A stretch of DNA of 10,059 bases from contig JAFVEU010000187.1 of NCBI GenBank assembly GCA_017475845.1, positions 1 to 10,059 of the forward strand, given 5' to 3'. The stretch is from Lachnospiraceae bacterium (GTDB lineage Bacteria; Bacillota; Clostridia; Lachnospirales; Lachnospiraceae). The notes beneath the pieces are model-generated. The model ran no database searches and was not told the DNA's origin. It saw only the letters and a program-made list of their open reading frames with translations. The translations under genes were made by a program, and so were the position numbers. Numbering within the stretch: position 1 is the first letter of the stretch; each line of letters starts with the position of its first letter. Below are positions 5,230-10,059 of this stretch, piece by piece.

Positions 5230-6684
5230 ATGCTTAAAAAAATCCTGAAAACTGCAGTGGTCATTCTGACAGCACTTTCGCTGTCTGTTCCCTGTGCCGT
5301 TTTTGCCGATGATCCCTCCAGGGAGGATATCAACGCTGCAAGGAGAGCACTCCCCGTTTCTTCCAACTCCATACCGGGATGGCCCCAGGGGCCTGAGACC
5401 GCTTCGGAAAGTGCCATACTCATGGAAGCCGACACCGGAGTGATCCTCTATGCGAAAAATATCGATGTGCAACACTACCCCGCCAGTACCACCAAGATCA
5501 TGACCTGTCTCCTTGCTGCGGAGAACAGTTCCATGGACGAGATGGTGGGCTTCTCGCAGAATGCGGTCTTTGGCATAGACAGAGGCTCCTCTAACGTGGG
5601 CATGGACGTAGGGCAGTATATCACCATGGAGGAGGCACTGTACTGCGTAATGCTGGCCTCAGCAAACGAAGTGGCTGTTGCTGTGGCGGAACACATAGCC
5701 GGCAGCGTGGAAGACTTTGCCCTAATGATGAATAAGCGGGCAAAGGAACTGGGCTGTACCAACACGAATTTTGTGAACCCCAACGGACTCCCTGACGAGG
5801 AACACCTTACCACCGCCCATGATCTGGCACTTATCTCCCGGGCCTTTAACGAAAACGAGACCCTGAGAAGGATAGCCGGTACAAGGATTTATGACGTGGT
5901 TGCCACGGATACACAGCCCGACAGCTTCACCATGGTCAATCACAACAAGCTGTACCCGGGTAATTCCTATTCCTATGACTACACCACCTGGGGAAAGACA
6001 GGTTATACCAATGTTGCCAGGGAAACCCTTGTGACCTGTGCCGAGAAGGACGGTATGAACCTTATCTGCGTGGTTATGAAGGCAGAGCCTCCCTGTCAGT
6101 ATACCGACACCTATGACCTCTTTGAATACGGCTTCCAGAATTTCGTAAGGCTGAATATTGCCGAGCATGAGAAGAAATATGACATGGAAAACTCGGATTT
6201 CTTTAATACCGACAACGGTATCTTCGGGAATACCAGATCCCTTGTATCCCTTTCCGGAGACGGATATGTGGTGATCCCGAAAACCGCGGCTTTCGAGGAT
6301 CTGACCAGTGAGATAAGCTATGAGGACAAGAACGAGAATTCCCTTGCCAGGATCACCTATAAATTCGGGGATATCTATGTGGGAGAGACTGACCTGCTCC
6401 TGTCTGAATCCAATGTAAAGACCTATGTCTTCGGAGAGACCGTATCCGAGGACGAGGTTGAAGAAGTAAGTGACAATAACCACGGCTTCGGCGGTGACGG
6501 TATAATCTTTGTGGATATACACCGGGTGCTTAAGATCGCCGCCATTGCAGTCGGAGGACTGTTCCTCTTCCTTCTGATAATACTTTTCATAAAGAACTAT
6601 TTCTTTTCAGCCCAGCGCCGCAGAAGAAGGATCAGGAAAAAACACCGTCGCTATTTTTCGGAATTTGACGATTTTGATTTCTAA
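5230..6684 (+). CDS. D-alanyl-D-alanine carboxypeptidase (penicillin-binding protein, S11 family)
   Basis: The 484-residue enzyme trims the terminal D-Ala from peptidoglycan pentapeptides outside the membrane and binds beta-lactams (DacA/DacF type). All three catalytic motifs are present: STTK (86-89, nucleophile S86), SAN (144-146) and KTG (256-258). A signal peptide (MLKKILKTAVVIL, cut near VFA-D at about 27) starts the protein, and a PBP5-like C-terminal beta domain spans about 310-405. Unlike the usual amphipathic anchor, it ends in a true membrane helix (about 433-459) and a short tail with RRRRRIRKKHRR followed by an acidic aromatic end. The ATG at 5230 was chosen because the signal peptide begins there; only a weak GAAAG precedes it. 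Its stop overlaps that of the convergent exonuclease gene. Confidence 0.93.
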   Translation: MLKKILKTAVVILTALSLSVPCAVFADDPSREDINAARRALPVSSNSIPGWPQGPETASESAILMEADTGVILYAKNIDVQHYPASTTKIMTCLLAAENSSMDEMVGFSQNAVFGIDRGSSNVGMDVGQYITMEEALYCVMLASANEVAVAVAEHIAGSVEDFALMMNKRAKELGCTNTNFVNPNGLPDEEHLTTAHDLALISRAFNENETLRRIAGTRIYDVVATDTQPDSFTMVNHNKLYPGNSYSYDYTTWGKTGYTNVARETLVTCAEKDGMNLICVVMKAEPPCQYTDTYDLFEYGFQNFVRLNIAEHEKKYDMENSDFFNTDNGIFGNTRSLVSLSGDGYVVIPKTAAFEDLTSEISYEDKNENSLARITYKFGDIYVGETDLLLSESNVKTYVFGETVSEDEVEEVSDNNHGFGGDGIIFVDIHRVLKIAAIAVGGLFLFLLIILFIKNYFFSAQRRRRRIRKKHRRYFSEFDDFDF

Positions 6685-7694
6685 ATGTCAGAGTCTTCAG
6701 ACATCGCTTGCGGAACCGCAGCTGACTTATTTGAATAGTTATTTCTGAACATCTTTTTCAGCTTCTTTTCCTGCTCTTTCATGGCTTTTTCCTTCTGCCT
6801 TAATTCGCCTTCATCACCGGGCTTGGCAGGTCTTATGGTCTTCATGCCGTAGATCACGCCGTCCCAGTTCTTTTTGACCCGTAAATGTCCTCTCATCATT
6901 CCGTGCTCGGGGCACTTTCCCATGGCAAAATACTGCTTTCCGTTCACCGAAACCCAGGGAATAAATATCTGCGTCGGCCTGTCACAGCAAAAACACCTTA
7001 CGGAAGCAGCCTCCCTGTCGTGGAGCACGCTTCCTTTACTTGAAAAGCCTCTGGAAATATACTTTGAATAAGTGGGAAAAAGCGCATGGACCTCCTCTGC
7101 CTTGGTGGCAGGAAGTCTGTACAGATCGTAGGACTCATATCTCTCAAGCTCTCTTCTGGTAAGTCTCCTGAAAACCTCGGCCGTATAAAAAGCATCACTG
7201 TCCGCCCTGTGAAAGGCATCGTTTTTTTCGATCATAAGCAGATCCACCGCCTTTTTCAGCGCCATCCTTGACTTTCCGTCATCATACTCCAGGGAATAGA
7301 GCTTCTGTATATCGAGGAAGGGAAGAGGACCGTGGCTTAAAGACTCCAGCTTATGAAACCTTATGTTTCTCCTTAGCTCCGTGAGATCCATGCTGCCCCA
7401 GGTGCAGAAAATATAGTCCTCCCCGCACCAGGACATGAACCGCCGGAACACCTCGGGAAAGGGATCTGCTTCCTTTAATTCATCCATGGAAATGCCCGTG
7501 ACCTTCGCTGACATAAAAAAGAGCTTCTTGTAAACGGAAGGACGTACCAGACTCTCGAAGCGGTCTGTTATCCTTTTATCCCTGTCCAGCTTCACGGCAC
7601 CGATCTCGATCACCTCAAAGGGTATCTCACTATGTTCATGTTTCGGATATCCCTGGTTCCATTCCAGATCCAGGATCACATATTCTCTGCTCAT
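6681..7694 (-). CDS. DEDDh-type 3'-5' exonuclease with C-terminal cysteine-rich extension
   Basis: The 337-residue protein has an N-terminal RNase T/DnaQ-like exonuclease domain (about 5-180). The metal-binding acids are D9 and E11 in DLEWN, D103 in WGSMDLTELRR, and H162 with D167 in HRADSD, so the DEDDh set is complete. Such enzymes digest RNA or DNA from the 3' end; KapD and ERI-1-like proteins are relatives, and the substrate here is unknown. Residues about 230-270 hold C234, C236, C237, C261 and H264, possibly a zinc site. A lysine- and glutamate-rich helix (about 297-316) follows. The ATG at 7694 is preferred because the promoter -10 overlaps the upstream in-frame ATG at 7703; starting there would add three residues (GGGGA lies 5 bases before it). 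The stop overlaps the carboxypeptidase stop by 4 bp. Confidence 0.85.
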   Translation of the reverse strand: MSREYVILDLEWNQGYPKHEHSEIPFEVIEIGAVKLDRDKRITDRFESLVRPSVYKKLFFMSAKVTGISMDELKEADPFPEVFRRFMSWCGEDYIFCTWGSMDLTELRRNIRFHKLESLSHGPLPFLDIQKLYSLEYDDGKSRMALKKAVDLLMIEKNDAFHRADSDAFYTAEVFRRLTRRELERYESYDLYRLPATKAEEVHALFPTYSKYISRGFSSKGSVLHDREAASVRCFCCDRPTQIFIPWVSVNGKQYFAMGKCPEHGMMRGHLRVKKNWDGVIYGMKTIRPAKPGDEGELRQKEKAMKEQEKKLKKMFRNNYSNKSAAVPQAMSEDSDI

Positions 7695-7701
7695 AAGGCC
7701 C

Positions 7702-7729
7702 ATTATATCCCCGTTTTCCCAAACGTCAA
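7702..7729 (-). promoter_or_regulatory. Promoter of the exonuclease gene, overlapping its upstream start codon
   Basis: On the minus strand TTGACG (7729-7724) and a perfect TATAAT (7707-7702) are 16 bp apart. The last two bases of the -10 are the first two of the ATG at 7703. The expected start of transcription, seven bases further on, falls on the A of the second ATG (7694). The -35 also touches the U tract of the preceding terminator. Confidence 0.65.
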
Positions 7730-7758
7730 AACGGGCACCCGGTCTCCCGGATGCCCGT
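7727..7758 (-). terminator. Rho-independent terminator of the 405-residue secreted protein gene
   Basis: A 12-bp GC-rich stem (7758-7747 with 7742-7731, one G-U pair in the minus-strand transcript) with a GAGA loop, followed by UUUUG. It lies 19 bases past the stop codon at 7778. On the plus strand the same stem has a C-A mismatch and no T run, so it acts on the minus-strand transcript. Confidence 0.85.
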
Positions 7759-7777
7759 CCGTTTATATCTCTATGAT

Positions 7778-8995
7778 TTAATCCTCGGAGAACATTCCTG
7801 TCTTGGAATCAGACCTTAATACTACCTTACCGCTGAAGTTCTTGATTCCCTGCAGGGTAACCGTACCCTTCTTGGTATCGATGTTGGAGATATAAGCACA
7901 GAACTTCTTCTTTGCCTGATCCTCGGGATAATCACTTATCTGTCCCTTACCGTTCTTGTATACCGGGATAGGGATCCTTAAGGATACGAAGGACTGGCTG
8001 TTATCGGACTCTGCCTTATCCTCACCCTCATTACCCTTATATCTTATGATCTTATTGAGGCCGGTGACCTTGGCAGTTCCGCCCTTCCTGATCTCAAGCT
8101 TGGAGTAAAGGGCATAATGTCCGTCATCTATGCTTCCTGCCAGCTCTCTCTGGGTGATGCCGAAGGGGAACTTGAAGTTCTTCTTGTCGCTCTCGTCCTT
8201 CTTTGCCTTCAGGTGCTTGGTAACAGCATTCCTCTGCTGTCTGGTGAGCTCACTTACCTTGTTGATATTTGCAAGCTCTATGGTGAAGGTATTGAGCTTC
8301 TTGGTCTTGCCTTCATAGTGCTTAAGAACTGTTCCGTCCTCGCTTACTGTAGCGTTCTCCGTTCCCTTGAAGGTAACGGCCTTGATACGGAGATTCTTTG
8401 TTCCGGTACCACCCTTGAACTCTTCGAAATCAACGATGTTGCCTGTGCCGTCAGAGCTTACTGTTGCCCATCCCAGTGCAGCGTCTACCGAAACAGAGGT
8501 GCTGAACTTGGCATCGGAGGTCTTCTCTCTGTAGAGCTTACCCTCGGCATTCTTCTCGTAGATCTCATTCCATGCACGCTCCCTGCCGTCATACTCAGGG
8601 TTGAAGTCGATATACTCAACTATAAGAGCCAGCTTCTTGTTGCCGTTTGTGATGTCATCAAAGGTTCTGGTCTGCAGATTGATGTAGTTGGGCTTGTAGA
8701 TCGACCTGTTCATGGAAACGGGAATGTGCTCGTAAACGATCTTGTCCCCGGAAACGATCTTGCGGGAAATGGGACGTACCCACTTGGTGTAATTCTTCAT
8801 TACATAGTTATCAGAAAGAGCGATATCGTCGGTTATCTCTGTTTCTGTAGTGACCGTATTGGATGTAAGGCTTACGCTCATATCATAAACCGGCTCCTCC
8901 ACAGATGTGGTTCCTGCAAAAGCCATGCTTGTCATTCCAAGTGTCAATGAAGCAACAAGCAGCGCTGCAAGTGATTTTTTCCAATCTCTTCTCAT
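7778..8995 (-). CDS. Secreted protein of unknown function
   Basis: A 405-residue exported protein I do not recognise as a named family. It has a clear signal peptide: MRRDWKK, a hydrophobic core to about 22, and a probable cut after AFA (27). The mature protein is polar, rich in lysine, threonine and beta-strand-like stretches, and has no other membrane segment, LPXTG motif or SLH-like repeat, so it is probably released or loosely wall-bound. A charged, probably helical part lies at 245-275 (SELTRQQRNAVTKHLKAKK). Residues about 365-395 (CAYISNIDTKKGTVTLQGI, then KNFSGKVVL) resemble one unit of the Ig-like repeat in the neighbouring surface protein. The ATG has a strong ribosome site (AGGAAGG). 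The gene has its own promoter and terminator and so is monocistronic. Confidence 0.85.
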   Translation of the reverse strand: MRRDWKKSLAALLVASLTLGMTSMAFAGTTSVEEPVYDMSVSLTSNTVTTETEITDDIALSDNYVMKNYTKWVRPISRKIVSGDKIVYEHIPVSMNRSIYKPNYINLQTRTFDDITNGNKKLALIVEYIDFNPEYDGRERAWNEIYEKNAEGKLYREKTSDAKFSTSVSVDAALGWATVSSDGTGNIVDFEEFKGGTGTKNLRIKAVTFKGTENATVSEDGTVLKHYEGKTKKLNTFTIELANINKVSELTRQQRNAVTKHLKAKKDESDKKNFKFPFGITQRELAGSIDDGHYALYSKLEIRKGGTAKVTGLNKIIRYKGNEGEDKAESDNSQSFVSLRIPIPVYKNGKGQISDYPEDQAKKKFCAYISNIDTKKGTVTLQGIKNFSGKVVLRSDSKTGMFSED

Positions 8996-9050
8996 TATAC
9001 TTCCTTCCTCACTTTCATTCGATAAAACTGTTTGAATATTGGTTCTCAGC

Positions 9051-9065
9051 TAAACAAGCTGTTTA
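9051..9065. promoter_or_regulatory. Palindrome at the start of transcription, possible operator
   Basis: TAAACA-AGC-TGTTTA is a perfect 6-bp inverted repeat lying between the -10 and just past the predicted start of transcription of the 405-residue gene. The position suits a repressor; the regulator is not identifiable. Confidence 0.4.
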
Positions 9066-9095
9066 ATAGTAACATATTACACTGAAAAGGTTCAA
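9066..9095 (-). promoter_or_regulatory. Promoter of the 405-residue secreted protein gene
   Basis: On the minus strand TTGAAC (9095-9090) and TACTAT (9071-9066) are separated by 18 bp. Transcription would start near 9059 and leave a leader of about 64 bases before the ATG at 8995. Confidence 0.5.
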
Positions 9096-9120
9096 TCTTT
9101 TTTTTAAATAAAAAAATAAC

Positions 9121-9162
9121 GCAAAAGAACCGCTCCTATGTCAAAATCACGATAAGAGCGGT
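9121..9162 (-). terminator. Rho-independent terminator of the Ig-like-repeat surface protein gene
   Basis: An 11-bp stem (ACCGCTCTTAT with ATAGGAGCGGT, one G-U pair; 9162-9152 with 9139-9129) and a 12-base loop, followed by UUCUUUU and then a long T-rich stretch to about 9097. It lies 28 bases past the stop at 9190. Confidence 0.85.
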
Positions 9163-9189
9163 CCGTATATTCCGTATCTGCTCCCCTTA

Positions 9190-10059
9190 TCAGGTGGATG
9201 AGGAAGCAGGCTTTATGGTGAAGGTGCCATAGCCCACGTAACCCGTGTATCTGCCCCTTCCGAATACTATGCCCGTGGCTGTGGCTTCTCCGCTGGAGGA
9301 GCCGGTATTGTTTATATAGACCACACAGAGATCCTTCTGGGACATCTTCTTTCCGTAAAGCTTCACCGTAGGCTTTGCCTTAATGGGATCCCCTGTATAG
9401 GTGTAGGACTTGGTGAATTTCACCGTGGCATCCGTGGTTATATGCATGGGATTTATCATAAAGTATCTGGTGATGCTCCCGGAATACCCGCTGCCCTTCA
9501 GGGCTTTCAGGGTAATGCTCGCCATTCCGGCGCTCTTATTGGCCTTGTAGGTGATCTTTGGATTATAATCCCTTCCGGCCTCCAGATATCTTCCCGTCTC
9601 CGAATCATATACCGATTCCACTTCCATAAGGATCTTCTTTCCGGTATAGTCCACATCCGGAATGCTTCCCTCCTCCCAGATATTGGTCTGGCCGTTTTCC
9701 GTATATCTTAGGTTCACGGCCACCGTGGAATCGCTGATGGGCTTTTCCTTATTCTCCTTACGGATCTTGAAGGGCTTCTTTACGGTATTCTTAAAGGATC
9801 CTATGCCCGTGATCATCACCGTGAGCTTTTTGCCCATGGCGTTATTGCCCTCAATGGAACCGATCTTGTAATCCACACCCTCCTGCAGGTTTACATAATG
9901 TTTGGTCTCAGGCACGTAGTATTTGACTATGATATTGTCCTTGATACCTTCATAGGTGGAATTCAGGGTTTTTCCGGACTGCACTTTTTTATAATCCTGA
10001 GGCTCAAGTCCCAGTATCTTGCATTTTTCTATCCTTATCTGATCCTTCTCGATCTTAAA
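9190..10059 (-). CDS. Surface protein with Ig-like repeats, C-terminal part (gene continues past the right edge)
   Basis: The frame is open from the window edge (first residues FKIEKDQIRIEKCK) to the stop at 9190, giving 289 residues of a longer protein. It contains about three units of a beta-rich repeat, each ending like GxGxYTGxxxxxFxI: FKNTVKKPFKI, GSGYSGSITRYFMI and GRGRYTGYVGYGTFTI. The last unit also has the opening YTGDPIKAKPTVKL and the VVYINNTGSSSGEATATGI core. These are the bacterial Ig-like repeats common in large Lachnospiraceae secreted and surface proteins, thought to act as spacers or in adhesion. The protein ends shortly after the last repeat (KPASSST) with no LPXTG or membrane anchor, so any anchor or catalytic domain would lie in the unseen N-terminal part. 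An internal GTG at 9984 is not the start. Confidence 0.85.
   Translation of the reverse strand, partial: FKIEKDQIRIEKCKILGLEPQDYKKVQSGKTLNSTYEGIKDNIIVKYYVPETKHYVNLQEGVDYKIGSIEGNNAMGKKLTVMITGIGSFKNTVKKPFKIRKENKEKPISDSTVAVNLRYTENGQTNIWEEGSIPDVDYTGKKILMEVESVYDSETGRYLEAGRDYNPKITYKANKSAGMASITLKALKGSGYSGSITRYFMINPMHITTDATVKFTKSYTYTGDPIKAKPTVKLYGKKMSQKDLCVVYINNTGSSSGEATATGIVFGRGRYTGYVGYGTFTIKPASSST

Noticed and set aside
5722..6522. A 266-codon minus-strand reading frame inside the carboxypeptidase gene.
   Set aside because: It lies wholly opposite a gene with all catalytic motifs and looks like a by-product of its codon use.
8117..8950. A 277-codon plus-strand reading frame opposite the 405-residue secreted protein.
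   Set aside because: The minus-strand frame has a signal peptide, strong ribosome site, promoter and terminator; the plus-strand frame has none of these and its leucine-, valine- and cysteine-rich product is typical of an antisense shadow.

Overview
The window looks like chromosomal DNA from a low-to-mid GC Firmicute, most likely a Lachnospiraceae-type member of the Clostridia. The grounds are the strong Shine-Dalgarno sites on several genes, sigma-A-like promoters, the housekeeping gene families, and a surface protein built from the Ig-like repeats common in that group. The genus is inference; no marker gene here fixes it.

Left edge (1-765): two tandem copies of a 61-bp hairpin-rich repeat run directly into a 26-nt sequence that matches the T-arm and 3' acceptor strand of a tRNA (best fit tRNA-Pro). 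The tRNA 5' half is absent. A good terminator follows, and then, on the minus strand, a frameshifted and 3'-truncated ATP-grasp gene. This junction of repeat, partial tRNA and broken gene is the clearest sign of rearrangement in the window, and may be an old integration site.

Plus-strand operon (936-4138): an XpaC-family membrane protein, a TelA-family (toxic anion resistance) protein, and a multi-pass acyltransferase-3 protein, packed with a 4-bp overlap and an 18-bp gap. XpaC and TelA are a known genomic pair thought to act in envelope or anion stress. This TelA is short at its C terminus. The acyltransferase probably O-acylates a cell-surface glycan.

Housekeeping block (4093-7694): trxA (thioredoxin) and trmB (tRNA m7G46 methyltransferase) lie on the minus strand. 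A D-Ala-D-Ala carboxypeptidase faces away from trmB, and the two -10 elements occupy the same bases. A DEDDh 3'-5' exonuclease converges on the carboxypeptidase with stop codons sharing the same CTAA. trxA overlaps the acyltransferase tail to tail by 46 bp. The exonuclease promoter sits on top of its upstream candidate start codon, predicting a leaderless mRNA.

Right edge (7727-10059): two minus-strand secreted proteins, each followed by its own rho-independent terminator. One is a 405-residue exported protein of unknown function. The other is the C-terminal part of an Ig-like-repeat surface protein that continues past the right end. The 405-residue protein ends in a segment resembling that repeat.

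No complete novel system such as a CRISPR, retron or defence island is visible. The points that deserve a second look are the tRNA/repeat junction, the predicted leaderless exonuclease gene, the shared-base divergent promoters, the convergent overlaps, the shortened TelA, the putative zinc module on the exonuclease, and the paired unknown surface proteins.
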